Positions 53,189 through 62,867 of a stretch of 64,000 nucleotides of DNA are shown piece by piece. Both the position numbers and the translations under genes were made by a program. The notes under the pieces were generated by a model. That model did no database searches and was not told where the DNA came from. It was given only the letters and a program-made list of their open reading frames with translations. The stretch is from Bog-473 sp963791995 (lineage in GTDB: Bacteria > Actinomycetota > Acidimicrobiia > Acidimicrobiales > RAAP-2). The stretch's first letter is position 1; every line of letters begins with the position of its first letter. The DNA is taken from NCBI GenBank assembly GCA_963791995.1, contig CAWBUQ010000001.1:124001-188000 (forward strand). Reading direction: 5' to 3'.

Positions 53189-53940
53189 TCACCGGGCCAT
53201 GGTGGCTTCGAGGCCGCGGAGGTCGCCCTCTTCGTCGGTCCAGACGGCGGCCTGCTCGAAGCCGTTGGCCTCGAGCACCGGATCGAGGAGCGACGCCTGC
53301 TCGCCTCCGAGCTCGAGCAGGAGCGCACCGCCAGGTCGAAGGAAGCGGGGCGCCTCCACGACGACGCGGCGGAGGGTGTCGGTCCCGTCGGGCCCGCCGT
53401 CATAGTGCGCCGCGATCTCGTAGCGCAGGGTGTCCCGGGGGAGGAGTCCGAGCGCTGGCGAGGGCACGTAGGGGACGACGGCCACCACCACGTCGACGGC
53501 TCCGTGGAGCGCTGGCGACAACGGGTCGAAGAGGTCGCCTTCGAGCGTCTCCACACCATTTGACCGAGCGCAGGCCACTGCGCGCGGGTCACTGTCCGTT
53601 GCGACCACCCGCGCCCGGGGCGGGCCGCCGCGAGCGTGATCGCGACGGCGCCCGATCCGGTGCAAAGGTCGAGCGCGCACCCGCGCCCGGGGAGCCGCGC
53701 TGCGGCGCGCCGGGCCAGCGCGACACTCTGCCAGCGCGGCACGTAGACGCCGGGGTCGACTCGCACGACGTGGTCACCGAAGCGAGCCTGCCCGGTGATC
53801 CATGCCAGCGGTTCACCCTCCAGCCGGCGTGTCACGAGCGACTCGAGCAGTGGACCGTTCCCCGCGGCGCGGGCGAGAAGCTCCTCGGCCTCCTCCCTCG
53901 CGGCGACGCATCCGGCGCGGGCGAGCCGGTCGACCAACAC
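53189..53940 (-). CDS. PrmC/HemK-like protein (N5)-glutamine methyltransferase-family protein (one frameshift)
   Basis: About 250 residues. N-terminal HemK helical domain (VDRLARAGCVAAREEAEELLARA), GYVP-like block VDPGVYVPRWQSVALA, SAM motif LDLCTGSGAVAITLAA, then after one missing base near 53618, ARVVATDSDPRAVACARSNG (motif II) and VDVVVAVVPYVPS. The family's substrate-binding (N/D)PPY motif reads V-V-P-Y here, lacking the conserved Asn/Asp that binds the glutamine amide. The C-terminus is PRFLRPGGALLLELGG. Release-factor methylation is therefore doubtful. Confidence 0.75.
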
Positions 53941-53973
53941 GCCGCGCTGGAAACGGGGGTCCGACGGCGCGCG

Positions 53974-55532
53974 TCAGTCGAGTACGGCGCCGGCCACGCG
54001 CGGCCCGCCTTCGGTCTCGCCGTCAGCGCCAGAGCCCTCCGTGGGTTCCGACGCTGGTGCTGCCGCGTGGTTGGGCAGGAACAGGGTGGGGATGAACGCG
54101 ATCATGATCGCCCCGACCGACCACCAGAAGGTGTGGGCGAAGGCGGCGGCCACCGGGTCGGCCACCGCGGGAGGCAGCTTGGCGGTGGCGCCGAGGATGC
54201 CCGCGGACCCGCCCGCCTTGGCGGCGACGGGACCGAGGTTGGCGATGATCTGCCGCTCGAGCACCACGGCGAAGAGAGCGGTCGCCACGGACCCTCCGAC
54301 CAGGCGGACGATGTTCATGACCGTCGAAGCCTTGGGGATCTCGGCATGGGTGAGGTCGAAGTAGGCCGCGGCGGTGACCGGCATCATGGACAAGCCGAGG
54401 CCCGAGGCCGCGAATGAAGAGGCGTGACGGCGAGAACCACCTCGCTGGTGCTGGTCGTGACGAAGGCAAAGGGGACAGTCGCCGCCGCCATCAAGCAGGA
54501 TCCCGAAGGGCACGACGCGACGGGGGCCGAGACGATCGGTGATGCTGCCGGCCCAGCGCATGATGCAGGCCGCGCCGATTCCCTGCGGTGCCAAGAGCAA
54601 TCCCGCCACCCAGGCCTCCTGGCCGCGCGCCACCTGGTAGTAGATCGGCAGCAGGAACATGGAGCCGAACAGCGTGGCGCCGATGACGAAGATGCACACG
54701 TTGGCGATGGCGAAGTTCCGGTGCTTGAACGGGTTGAGGTCGAGCAGGGGGTGTGGACGCGGATGGCGTGGACGATGAAACCCGCCATCAGCAGCACACC
54801 GATGACGAAGCTGATCAGCACGGACGAGCTCGTGTACGAGCCGGTGGTCCCGACCTCGGAGAGCGAGTACAGCAGCGCGGCGAGGCCGGGTGAGAGGAGA
54901 CAGAATCCGAGGGCGTCGAAGGGAGTCGGGTAGCGCTCGTCACTGTCGAACTTCGGGAGCCAGCGGTTGGAGAGGATCAACGTGACGATCCCGATCGGCA
55001 CGTTGATGTAGAAGATCCAGCGCCAGCTGTAGTTGGACACGATGAGACCGCCGATGACCGGTCCCATGATCGGGCCGAGCACCATTGGCACCCCGATCAC
55101 GCTCATGACCCGGCCCATGCGTTGTGGACCGGCGGCGCGGGCGAGGATGGACTGCCCGACGGGGAGGAGCATCCCCCCGCCGATGCCCTGGAGCACCCGG
55201 AAGAAGATGAGCGAGTTGGCCGACCAGGCCAGGCCGCAGAGACAGGAGCCGATGACGAAGAGCGCGGTCGAGCTCATCCAGAGCCTCTTGGCGCCGAAAC
55301 GGTCGACGGCCCAGCCCGTGACGGGTGTCACGATGGCGAGAGCCAGCAGGTAGCCGGTGGCGACCCACTGGATCGTGGTCACCGACACGTGGAAGTCCCG
55401 TCCCAGGGTGGCCAGGGCGACGGCGACGATCGTCGTGTCGAGGATCGACATGATCGACCCCAGCACGACGACGGTGGAGGTGCGGCGCAGTTCGGGGGTC
55501 AGCCGAAAGGTGGTGGCGGGGGACGATGCCAT
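53974..55532 (-). CDS. MFS drug:H+ antiporter, DHA2 (14-TM) family (three frameshifts)
   Basis: Over four frame segments this is a transporter of about 520 residues. The N-terminus is MASSPATTFRLTPELRR, then helices with LDTTIVAVALATLGRDFH, the DHA2 motif A-like GWAVDRFGAKRLW, motif C-like VLGPIMGPVIGGLIV and WRWIFYINVPIG. Missing bases near 54755 and 54425 and one extra near 54490 disrupt the C-terminal half (LLDLNPFKHRNFAIANV; LLMAAATVPFAFVTT; ASSFAASGLGLSMMP). It likely exports drugs or metabolites. It is divergent from a MarR regulator 67 bp away, the usual arrangement for a regulated efflux pump. Confidence 0.85.
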
Positions 55533-55564
55533 GGGGATACTTCAGAATACTCAAAGATCGAGCC

Positions 55565-55593
55565 TTGTCAAAGACTTGTGGCAATGGGACAAT
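55565..55593 (+). promoter_or_regulatory. Promoter of the marR gene, probably leaderless
   Basis: TTGTCA (55565-55570), a 17-bp spacer and GACAAT (55588-55593) lie 6 bases before the ATG at 55600, so the transcript would start at about the start codon. Two copies of TCAAAGA (55551 and 55568) spaced by 17 bp may be MarR-binding half sites between the divergent genes. Confidence 0.5.
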
Positions 55594-55599
55594 CTGCCC

Positions 55600-56049
55600 A
55601 TGGGTATGGCCGAGGACGCCTTCGAGCGCCTGCGCCGGGTCGCCTTCGAGGGCGAACACGTCGAGCGCATGGCCGCTCTCGGCGTGCGCCTGAAGCTCTC
55701 GCCCGGGGTCATCAAGACTCTGATGCGCCTGTCCAAGGCCGACGGTGTCTCCATGGGCGAGATGGCCCGTGGTATCGGCTGTGATCCGTCCTACATCACC
55801 GCCCTGGTGGACGACCTCGACGAGCGCGGCCTTGCCCGCCGCGAGCCCGCCCCCGAAGACCGGCGCGTCAAGATCATCGTGTTGACCGATTCCGGGCGGG
55901 CGGTCGCCGAGGAGATCAACGCAATCCTTTCAGTGCCCCCAGCCGCTCTCTCCTCTCTGTCCGAGGCCGAACTGCGCCAGCTGCGAGACCTGCTCGACAA
56001 GGTTCTCGAACGCAGTGGCGACGCTGTGGGGGCCGTTGCGCCGGCGTAG
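55600..56049 (+). CDS. MarR family transcriptional regulator
   Basis: 149 residues from ATG 55600 (ATG 55606 possible). Winged helix: VIKTLMRLSKADGVSMGEMARGIGCDPSYITALVDDLDERGLARREPAPEDRRVKIIVLTDSGRAV, with the canonical DRRVK wing. Helical dimerization ends follow. It is divergent from the MFS transporter and probably represses it; a downstream ABC exporter follows by 12 bases and may be in the same operon. Confidence 0.92.
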   Translation: MGMAEDAFERLRRVAFEGEHVERMAALGVRLKLSPGVIKTLMRLSKADGVSMGEMARGIGCDPSYITALVDDLDERGLARREPAPEDRRVKIIVLTDSGRAVAEEINAILSVPPAALSSLSEAELRQLRDLLDKVLERSGDAVGAVAPA

Positions 56050-56061
56050 CGAGGGGTCGCC

Positions 56062-56964
56062 ATGCCCGCGGTGACCGTCGAGCACCTCGCCAAGTCCTAC
56101 GGGGAGACCCTGGCTGTGCGCGACGTGAGCTTCGAGGTGCAAAAGGGCGAGGTGTTCGCGCTGCTCGGACCCAACGGCGCAGGCAAGACCACGACGGTGG
56201 AGATCCTCGAAGGGTTCCGGCACCGCAGCGGCGGGCGCGTGCTGACGTTGGGTGTCGACCCCGCTGACCGCGCCACGCAGCGTTGGCTGCGCACCAGGAT
56301 CGGCGTGATCCTCCAGGAGCTCGCCATTGAGCCGTACTTCTCCGTGCGTCAGGTCCTGACGCGCAATGCCGGCTACTACCCGAACCCGCGACCGGTCGGC
56401 GAGGTGATGGAGCTGATCGGGCTGGCCGCGAAGGCGGACGACCGGGTGAAGCGCCTCTCCGGTGGCCAGCAACGGCGTCTCGACGTCGGGCTCGGGATCA
56501 TCGGAAACCCCGAACTGTTGTTCCTCGACGAGCCGACGACGGGTCTGGACCCCTCGGGACGGCGCGAGACGTGGGAGCTCATCCGCCGTCTCGCCGCCGA
56601 CGGGACCACGGTGCTCTTGACCACCCATTACATGGACGAGGTCGAGGCGCTGGCGGACCAGGTCGCCGTCCTCTTCGGCCAGGAGATCGTGGCCAGCGGG
56701 ACGCCCTCGTCCATCGGCGGTCGAGACTTCGGCTCCGTCACCGTGCGCTTCCGGCTGCCCGACGGAGTGACGGCCTCGGATCTCCCCGTCGAGGTGTCCG
56801 CCGCCGGTGACGGCCTGGTCGAGATCCACACCGAGAACGAGCTGCAGGTCTTGCACGACCTGACCGGCTGGGCGCTGGCGGGCGGCCACGCCCTGCCAGG
56901 TCTGTCGGTCCTGCGGGTCTCGCTCGAGGACGTCTACCTCGGCCTGACGAGGTCGGGCGAGTGA
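56062..56964 (+). CDS. ABC-2 exporter ATP-binding protein
   Basis: A 300-residue ATPase. Walker A GPNGAGKTT (36-44), Q-loop LQELAIEP, signature LSGGQQRRLDVGLGI, Walker B LLFLDEPTTGLDP and H-loop LLTTHYMDEVE. A C-terminal extension follows, typical of drug/lipid ABC-2 exporters. The stop overlaps the start of the permease gene (GTGA). It lies directly after the marR gene. Confidence 0.94.
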   Translation: MPAVTVEHLAKSYGETLAVRDVSFEVQKGEVFALLGPNGAGKTTTVEILEGFRHRSGGRVLTLGVDPADRATQRWLRTRIGVILQELAIEPYFSVRQVLTRNAGYYPNPRPVGEVMELIGLAAKADDRVKRLSGGQQRRLDVGLGIIGNPELLFLDEPTTGLDPSGRRETWELIRRLAADGTTVLLTTHYMDEVEALADQVAVLFGQEIVASGTPSSIGGRDFGSVTVRFRLPDGVTASDLPVEVSAAGDGLVEIHTENELQVLHDLTGWALAGGHALPGLSVLRVSLEDVYLGLTRSGE

Positions 56965-57791
56965 GCGCCGTCTCCGAGTCCGGCGTGGCCGTCCCGGCAC
57001 CAGAAAGAGGCAGCTTCCGCGGCTGGAGCGACGCCGGGCTGGTGGCCCGCCAGGTCGGCTTCGAGCAACTGTCGTTCTGGCTCAACCCCATCGGCGCGCT
57101 CATGACCATCGCCTTCTCCGTGGTCTTCCTCATCCTCCTCGGCGCCACGGCGGGCAAGAGCACCGTGACGTCCTATGGCGGCATCAAGCTGATCGAGTAC
57201 TACGTCGCCGGCTTCTGCGGGTACGGCGTCATGGCCGCCTGCTTCACCATCCTCGCCATCACGCTGGTGAACCGCCGCGAGACAGGCCTCCTCAAGCGGT
57301 TGCGCCTCAGCCCGCTGCCGACGTGGATGCTCATGGACGCCATGATCATCAACGCCATGATCGTGGCCATCATGGGGGTCGTCTTGCTGCTGGCGGTCGG
57401 CTGGCTCGGCTACGGAGTGAGCGCCCCGGCGCACTGGGTGCCGTTTCTCGTCACCCTGCTCGTCGCCATGGTCTGTTACAGCGCCATGGGGGTCGGCATG
57501 AGCACACTGGTGCCCAATCAGGATGCCGCCGGTCCGATGGTGAGCCTGACCTTTTTCATCCTCGTCGCGCTGTCGGGCCTGTGGTTCCCCATCGCGCCGG
57601 GATCCGGCCTGGCCACCTTCGCCGACTTCTTCCCGATCCGCCATCTGATCGACGCGCTGGTCGGATCGTTCACGGGGCAGCGCGGCACGCCGTACTGGCC
57701 CTGGCAAGACATCGGGGTGATGGTGATCTGGGGGGCGGCCGGCATGATCGTCGGCTTGCGGCGCTGGAGCTGGTCGCCCAAGAGGGGGTGA
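56961..57791 (+). CDS. ABC-2 type permease
   Basis: A 276-residue membrane protein with six hydrophobic segments (LMTIAFSVVFLILLGATAG; YYVAGFCGYGVMAACFTILA; AMIINAMIVAIMGVVLLLAV; FLVTLLVAMVCYSAMGVGM; VSLTFFILVALSGLWFPIA; DIGVMVIWGAAGMIVGL). The coupling region NRRETGLLKRLRLSPLPTWML is characteristic of ABC-2 exporters. GTG start overlaps the ATPase stop. With its ATPase it probably exports a drug, lipid or peptide. Confidence 0.93.
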   Translation: MSAVSESGVAVPAPERGSFRGWSDAGLVARQVGFEQLSFWLNPIGALMTIAFSVVFLILLGATAGKSTVTSYGGIKLIEYYVAGFCGYGVMAACFTILAITLVNRRETGLLKRLRLSPLPTWMLMDAMIINAMIVAIMGVVLLLAVGWLGYGVSAPAHWVPFLVTLLVAMVCYSAMGVGMSTLVPNQDAAGPMVSLTFFILVALSGLWFPIAPGSGLATFADFFPIRHLIDALVGSFTGQRGTPYWPWQDIGVMVIWGAAGMIVGLRRWSWSPKRG

Positions 57792-57801
57792 CGCCGAGGG
57801 C

Positions 57802-58549
57802 TCAGCTGGTGAGGCCGCCGTCGACCACCAGGACCTGACCGGTGATGTAGCGGTTGGCCGGGTCCGTGAGGAAGAGGACAGCGCGGGCGACGTCCTCGGG
57901 ATCGCCGAGGCGTCCCAGCGGGGTGCGCCGCGTGATCTGGCCCAACTGCGCCTCGTCGAGGCCGTGGCTCATTTCGGTGCGGAGGTAACCGGGCGCCACG
58001 CTGTTCACTGTGATGCCGCGCGAACCCAGCTCCCGAGCCAGCCCACGGGTGAAGCCGTCGAGGGCCGCCTTGGTCGCACCGTAGACGGCGAGCCCGCGAT
58101 AGCCCGAGAGGCCGACAACGGAGGAGATGTTCACGATGGAGCCGGCGCGCCGCGCCAGCATGGCGCGGCTGGCGGCACGGGTCACGTAGACGGTGCCCTT
58201 CAGGTTGAGGTCGACCACCTGGTCCAGCGCGTCGTCGCCGAAGAGCCCGATCACGCCTTCGCGTGCCACGCCCGCGTTGTTCACGAGCACGTCGAGGTGG
58301 CCCCACCGCTCTTGTCGTCCCGCGCACCACGTCTGTCGCCTGCTCGGCGTCGGAGACGTCGGCCGTGCTGAAGTGAAAGCGTTCCTTGTACTCGGGGTCG
58401 TCCTCCCAGGCGCGCACGGCGTCCGTCGGTGTGCGCGCGCACGTGGCCACGCAGTAGCCCGCATCGAGAAAGGCCTGCACCAGGCCGGCGCCGAGCCCCT
58501 TGCTGCCGCCGGTGACGAGGGCGACGCGATCGGTCTCGGTCGGGCTCAC
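57802..58549 (-). CDS. FabG-like SDR 3-oxoacyl-ACP reductase (one frameshift)
   Basis: About 249 residues. GTG 58549 overlaps the stop of the adenylating enzyme gene (GTGA). NAD(P) motif TGGSKGLG, ATCAR cofactor region, VNNAGVAREGV, NISSVVGLSGYRG (Ser) and VYGATKAALDG (Tyr/Lys), ending GQVLVVDGGLTS. One extra base near 58312 (VRGTTRA to RWGHLDVLV) breaks the frame. With ACP and the adenylating enzyme upstream it probably reduces a beta-ketoacyl-ACP. It is the last gene of the operon and convergent with the ABC permease. Confidence 0.85.
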
Positions 58550-59935
58550 CGCGAGGTCCCGCGCACTGTCTTGCCGCCCTTGGTCTCGATCGCCTCGACG
58601 AAGGAGAGGTGGCGCGGCTGCCAGGCCTTCGGCAGGTCGCTGACGGTCTCCTTGACTTCGAGGCGGATCCGCTCGACGTCCGTGGCGGCCCCGCCGGCCG
58701 GCACGATCTCCGCGGCCACGATGAACCCGGTCAATTTGCTGGGTCGACCGTAGACCCGGGCGGCCGCGACGCTGTCGAGCGCGGCGATGCGCTCTTCGAC
58801 GGGGAGGGGGTGGACTTTCACGCCGCCGACGTTGATCACCTCGGACCTGCGGCCGCGGAAGAGCACGCGGCCCTCGACGATCTCGACCAGATCGCCCGTC
58901 TGGCGCCACTCCCCGGGCACGGCCGCCGCATCGGCCTGGCCGGCGTAGCCGAGCATCCCGGCTGCGGCCCGGACCCACAGTTCGCCGTCGGTGACCCGCA
59001 CGTTCGACGTCGGGTTGGTGTCCCCGAAGAGATCCTCGACAGCGATCCCGGGCAACCCGTCGCGCACCGAGGTGATCGAGCCCAACTCGGTCGAGGCGTA
59101 GACCTGAGAGATCCGAGCGCCGGGGAATGTCCGACGCAGTTCGTCCAGCAGATCCGGCGGGCTGGCCTCGCCGCCGAGCGTGACCTGCTCGAGCGGCGGG
59201 AGGGTGACCCGGCGACTGCGTGCTTCGGTGAGCAAGAAGCGCCAGAAGGTCGGAGTCGAACTGACGCAGGTGACCCCGTCAGTGAGGAGCGCGTCGAGTC
59301 CGTCCTTGGGCTGGCGAGGGAACGGCGCCACCAACGTCGCCTGGCTGGCGGTGACGTGGAGCACCATTTGGATGCCGGCGAACTGATGGAGTCCGTAGGC
59401 GAGCAGCCAGCGCTGGTCGCCTGCCCGTTGGATGCCGGCCACGGTCTGGGCCAAGACGCGCCAGTCGTGACGTGCCGCTTTGGGCAAACCCGTCGTGCCC
59501 GTGGTGCGGATCATGAGCGGCTGGGCCGAATCGGGCGTCGAGCGCGGCCGCGGCGCGCGCTCCTTCGCTCTCGGACGCCGGGTCGACCAGTTCCTCGGGT
59601 CGGATCGTCTTGAGGTGATCGCCGAGATCAGCCCGGCGGGTGATGACGACGTCGAGGCCCAGGGCTTCGGCCTGCTCGGCGAGCTCAGCGGCGGGCGTGT
59701 CGGGCTGGAACTGGCAGGGCTCCGTACCGGCGAGGGCGGCGCCGGCGAGGAGGCGCACCACCCAGGCCGCGTCGGGCTCGGCCAGTGCAATCCGCGTGAT
59801 GCCGCGACTGCGCAGCCCGCCGGCGACCCGGCGCGCATCGCGCAGCAGTTCGCGGTAGGTCGGGGCGCCTTCGGGGGTGACGACGGCGGTCCGCTCCGGC
59901 GCTGCAGTCGCCGCGGCCTCGAGCAGAAGGATCAT
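58546..59935 (-). CDS. Adenylate-forming acyl-CoA/acyl-ACP synthetase (one frameshift)
   Basis: About 463 residues. N-terminal MILLLEAAATAAPERTAVVTPEG..., then one extra base near 59542 (AALD to PDSAQPLM), followed by the ATP motif IRTTGTTGLPKAA, A5-like QVYASTELGSI, GEWRQTGDLVEI (conserved Asp) and FRGRRSEVINVGGVKV. The C-terminal Lys site is in ETKGGKTVRG (catalytic A10 Lys). ATG 59935 overlaps the ACP gene (ATGA). It likely activates an acyl group and loads it on the adjacent ACP. Confidence 0.85.
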
Positions 59936-60183
59936 TCGGTGTGCACGGCGGCGTAGAAGCCGACCACGTCGCCCACCCGCTCCGGGAGTTCGTCACCGGC
60001 GGAGAAGGGGTCGGTTCCGAACTCGTCTTCGAGCATGGCCGACAGCTCGGCCGCCTCGAGGGAGTCGAGCCCGAGCCCGTCGCCCCAGAGGCCTGTCTCA
60101 TCGGACCAGCCGTCGGTGCCCTTCCCGGCCCGGCCGAGGAATTCGCCGATCACCGCTCGCACCTTGTCCTCGTCTGTCGCCAT
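59932..60183 (-). CDS. Acyl carrier protein
   Basis: An 83-residue carrier protein. The phosphopantetheine Ser is S41 in GLGLDSLEAAELSAMLEDEFG, within the DSLE motif. Helical, acidic fold (MATDEDKVRAVIGEFLGRAG; AGDELPERVGDVVGFYAAV). It is the first gene of the ACP/adenylating enzyme/SDR operon, overlapping the next gene by 4 bp. A dedicated ACP next to an adenylating enzyme indicates a specialised acyl pathway rather than housekeeping fatty acid synthesis. Confidence 0.93.
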   Translation of the reverse strand: MATDEDKVRAVIGEFLGRAGKGTDGWSDETGLWGDGLGLDSLEAAELSAMLEDEFGTDPFSAGDELPERVGDVVGFYAAVHTE

Positions 60184-60247
60184 GTCGTCGTGTTCCTTTC
60201 GATGGGCCTACGAGGCCGTTGGTTGAAGTGGTGTGGTCCGGTTCCGC

Positions 60248-61087
60248 TCAGGAAACCTTGACGGCGGCGAGGATCCCGTAGCCGAGCGTCTCGTCCAGCC
60301 AGAAGGCCTCGAGAATCCGTGTCGCCGACACGAAGTCCTCCACTCCTCGCGCGCCCAGGAGATCCCGCAGTGTCTCGTGGTGCTCGTCGATGTTGGCCCG
60401 CCAGGCGGCGAACGTGGGGAGCGTGGCGGCGCTGATGTCCGTGCAGTCCGTGACGGTCATGCCGAGTCCCTCGAGGGTGGCGCCGTACGAGTCGAGCGGT
60501 TCCATGTGCGCGTCGCCGAACGCCGCGCGCAAGGTGGCGAAGTCGTCCCGCCGCGCCCGGACCTCGGCGAAGGGGATCTCTCGCTTGCGGACGATGTCGC
60601 AGAGCACGAACCGCCCGCCGGGCGCGAGGACCCTGGTGCACTCGCCCAGGAGAGCTTTGCGGTCGCGCATGAGGTGCGAGGACTCCAGGGCCCAGGTCAG
60701 GTCGAATGAGCCGTCGGGGAGGCCGTTGTCCGTCCCGTCGCGCTGGGCGAACCGTGCGTTGGCAGCGTGCCTCGCCGCAGCCAGCGAGGTGGCCGCGGCC
60801 ACGCCGCTGGCACTGGTGGTGATCCCGAGCACGGTCGCACGACGCCTCTCGGCCAGGTCGCAGGCCTGGCGGCCCGTGCCGCAGCCCACGTCGAGCACGC
60901 GATCGCCGGTGGCGATGCGCGCGCGGATCATCATTTCTTCGGTGAGCGCGGCCGTGGCACGTCGAAGCGGTGTGTCGGGGGACGCGAAGTAGCCGTAGTG
61001 GAACTCCTCGCCCATGATGAGCCGCCATGCCTCGTGCACGTGGTCGTAGTGCGTGGCGGGCTCATAGCGGGCTGTATCCGTGTCCAT
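60248..61087 (-). CDS. SAM-dependent methyltransferase, small-molecule type
   Basis: 279 residues from ATG 61087 (GGGGA directly upstream; a longer frame to 61183 is open). N-terminal THYDHVHEAWRLIMGEEFHYGYF, SAM motif VLDVGCGTGRQACDLA, motif II ITTSASGVAAA, NGLPDGSFDLTWALESSHLM and VLAPGGRFVLCDIV. This is the pattern of the tocopherol/sarcosine/rifamycin-type methyltransferases. It lies 64 bp before the ACP gene on the same strand, so it may methylate the product of that operon. Confidence 0.88.
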   Translation of the reverse strand: MDTDTARYEPATHYDHVHEAWRLIMGEEFHYGYFASPDTPLRRATAALTEEMMIRARIATGDRVLDVGCGTGRQACDLAERRRATVLGITTSASGVAAATSLAAARHAANARFAQRDGTDNGLPDGSFDLTWALESSHLMRDRKALLGECTRVLAPGGRFVLCDIVRKREIPFAEVRARRDDFATLRAAFGDAHMEPLDSYGATLEGLGMTVTDCTDISAATLPTFAAWRANIDEHHETLRDLLGARGVEDFVSATRILEAFWLDETLGYGILAAVKVS

Positions 61088-61209
61088 TCCCCGGTCTTCC
61101 ACCTCACCCAGGACCGTCGGCGGCCCGGCACTGGCGCCCGAGAACCCGCGTAAGGCTGTCCCTGGAGTTGCGTTCTCCACCATGGACGAACGAACCAGTG
61201 GGGTGATGC

Positions 61210-61944
61210 TTGCGGCTTCTCTTAGCAGTGTGCATGGTGGTGCTTCCCTCCAGCCTCAAGGGCCGCCTGGGGAGGTGGCTGCTGGGGTGGGACGTGCACC
61301 CTACGGCCTATATCGGCCGCAGCGTCGTCCTAGTTGAGCACTTGGCCATGGGGCCCGGGGCGAGCATCGGCCCTTTGAACGTAATCAGGGACCTCGAAGA
61401 GCTGCGGCTGGGCGAGGGGGCGAGCATCGCCTCACGCAACTGGATCACCGGCTTCCCTCGTGCAACCGACCATGCCAGCGACGCCTTCCCGCACTCACCC
61501 AACCGCCGCCCCTCCCTCATCCTGGGACGGCACGCCATGATCACGGTGGCGCACGACATTGACTGCTCGGACCGGGTCGAGATCGGTGACTTCAGTTCGC
61601 TGGCGGGATTCCGGTGCACCGTGCTCACCCACAGCTTGAACCTCGTACGGGATCGTTTCGTGACGGGCCCGGTCGAGATCGGTGCCCATGCTGCGGTCAT
61701 GTCGGGCTCGACCCTGCTGAGCGGCACCAGGGTGCCGTCGCGCTGCATCGTGTCGGCGGACTCGGTGGTCAATACGCCGCTGACCGACGAGCTGACCTTC
61801 TACAGCGGCAACCCGGCTGTACCGGTGCGCAGCCTCCCCGACACGCTCGCGTTCTTCCACCGCGGCGAGGCCGCCGCCGCTCACGGCGCGTTCCGTGCCG
61901 ACAACGCCCATGGCGCGCCCGCGCCCGTCTTCGTGGAGGTGTGA
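61210..61944 (+). CDS. Left-handed beta-helix acyltransferase, WcaF/CysE-like
   Basis: 244 residues. The start is TTG 61210, supported by alignment with the paralog at 25418 (MRL(L/A)(L/I)A... and WDVHPTAYIG). Hexapeptide repeats LVEHLAMGPGASIGPLNVI, LGEGASIASRNWITG, and IGDFSSLAGFRCTVLTHSLN (candidate catalytic His) are followed by GAHAAVMSGSTLLSG. C-terminus LTFYSGNPAVPVRSLPDTL. It should O-acetylate a glycan or sugar. It overlaps the TylF-like gene by 4 bp if GTG 61941 is used. Divergent from the methyltransferase gene. Confidence 0.87.
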   Translation: MRLLLAVCMVVLPSSLKGRLGRWLLGWDVHPTAYIGRSVVLVEHLAMGPGASIGPLNVIRDLEELRLGEGASIASRNWITGFPRATDHASDAFPHSPNRRPSLILGRHAMITVAHDIDCSDRVEIGDFSSLAGFRCTVLTHSLNLVRDRFVTGPVEIGAHAAVMSGSTLLSGTRVPSRCIVSADSVVNTPLTDELTFYSGNPAVPVRSLPDTLAFFHRGEAAAAHGAFRADNAHGAPAPVFVEV

Positions 61945-61946
61945 CG

Positions 61947-62855
61947 GTGCCACGCTCGATCATTCATGACGTGCCGCAGCCGCTCGGCGCGGCGTACCCG
62001 GTGCCCACGGCGGGTGCGCCCGATCCGGTGTCGCTGTATCTGGACCTGATGAAACGGAGCCTCACGGGTGCTTTGGCGGAGGACAACGACAGCATCCTCG
62101 GTGGGGTCCGCACCGCCGGGTCGACCTCGTGGAAGCGGCGGGTGGCGAACGCGGTGGGGCAGTCGGCCGCTCGCATGCACGTCGAGATCGCGTACAAGAA
62201 GCCCTACGACCCCTCGCTGCGAGAAGTGGGTCGCGACTGGCCGGCGCGGGCCGAGTCGATGATCGGCCTCCGCCGCATGGAGAACATCCAGCACTGCGTC
62301 CAAACCGTTATCGACGATGACGTCCCCGGTGACCTCATTGAGGCCGGCGTCTGGCGCGGCGGCGCCTGCATCTTCATGAAGGCGAACCTGGTGGCGCGCG
62401 GAGACACCTCGCGCGCGGTCTGGGTCGCCGACTCCTTCCAGGGTCTGCCGCCGCCCAATGCCAGCCTGTACCCGGCCGACACCGGCGACGACCTGCACAC
62501 CCGCACCGGATTGAGCGTCGGGGCCGACCAGGTGCGCCACAACTTCGAGCGCTACGGGGTGTACGACGAGCGCGTGCGCTTCCTCGTCGGCTGGTTCAAG
62601 GACACGCTGCCCGCCGCACCCATCGACGCGATCTCGGTGATGCGTCTGGACGGGGACATGTACGAGTCCACCTGGCAGGCCATCGAGGCGCTCTATCCCA
62701 AACTGTCGCCCGGTGGGTTCTGCATCATCGACGACTTCGGCAGCCACCAGTCACAAGCGGGCCTGGCGGTGCACGACTACCGCAAGGTCAACGGCATTGA
62801 CGAGGACATCGTCGACATCGACGGCTTCGGCGCCTTCTGGCGCCGCCGGGCCTAG
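61947..62855 (+). CDS. TylF/MycF-like macrocin O-methyltransferase family protein
   Basis: About 302 residues from GTG 61947 (GGAGG at 61935-61939, 7 bp upstream; 61941 also possible). Blocks MIGLRRMENIQHCVQTVIDD, DLIEAGVWRGGACIFMKANL (SAM site), VWVADSFQGLPPPN, and the metal-binding VMRLDGDMYESTWQAIEAL, GGFCIIDDF are diagnostic. TylF methylates a sugar hydroxyl of macrocin; homologs occur in glycopeptidolipid, antibiotic and surface-glycan loci. Follows the acetyltransferase gene and precedes the glycosyltransferase gene, so it probably methylates a glycan sugar. Confidence 0.9.
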   Translation: MPRSIIHDVPQPLGAAYPVPTAGAPDPVSLYLDLMKRSLTGALAEDNDSILGGVRTAGSTSWKRRVANAVGQSAARMHVEIAYKKPYDPSLREVGRDWPARAESMIGLRRMENIQHCVQTVIDDDVPGDLIEAGVWRGGACIFMKANLVARGDTSRAVWVADSFQGLPPPNASLYPADTGDDLHTRTGLSVGADQVRHNFERYGVYDERVRFLVGWFKDTLPAAPIDAISVMRLDGDMYESTWQAIEALYPKLSPGGFCIIDDFGSHQSQAGLAVHDYRKVNGIDEDIVDIDGFGAFWRRRA

Positions 62856-62867
62856 CGGGCTCCGCTC

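Noticed and set aside
54424..54933. Plus-strand frame opposite the MFS gene
   Set aside because: It is a shadow; the minus strand encodes helices and DHA2 motifs once the frameshifts are bridged.
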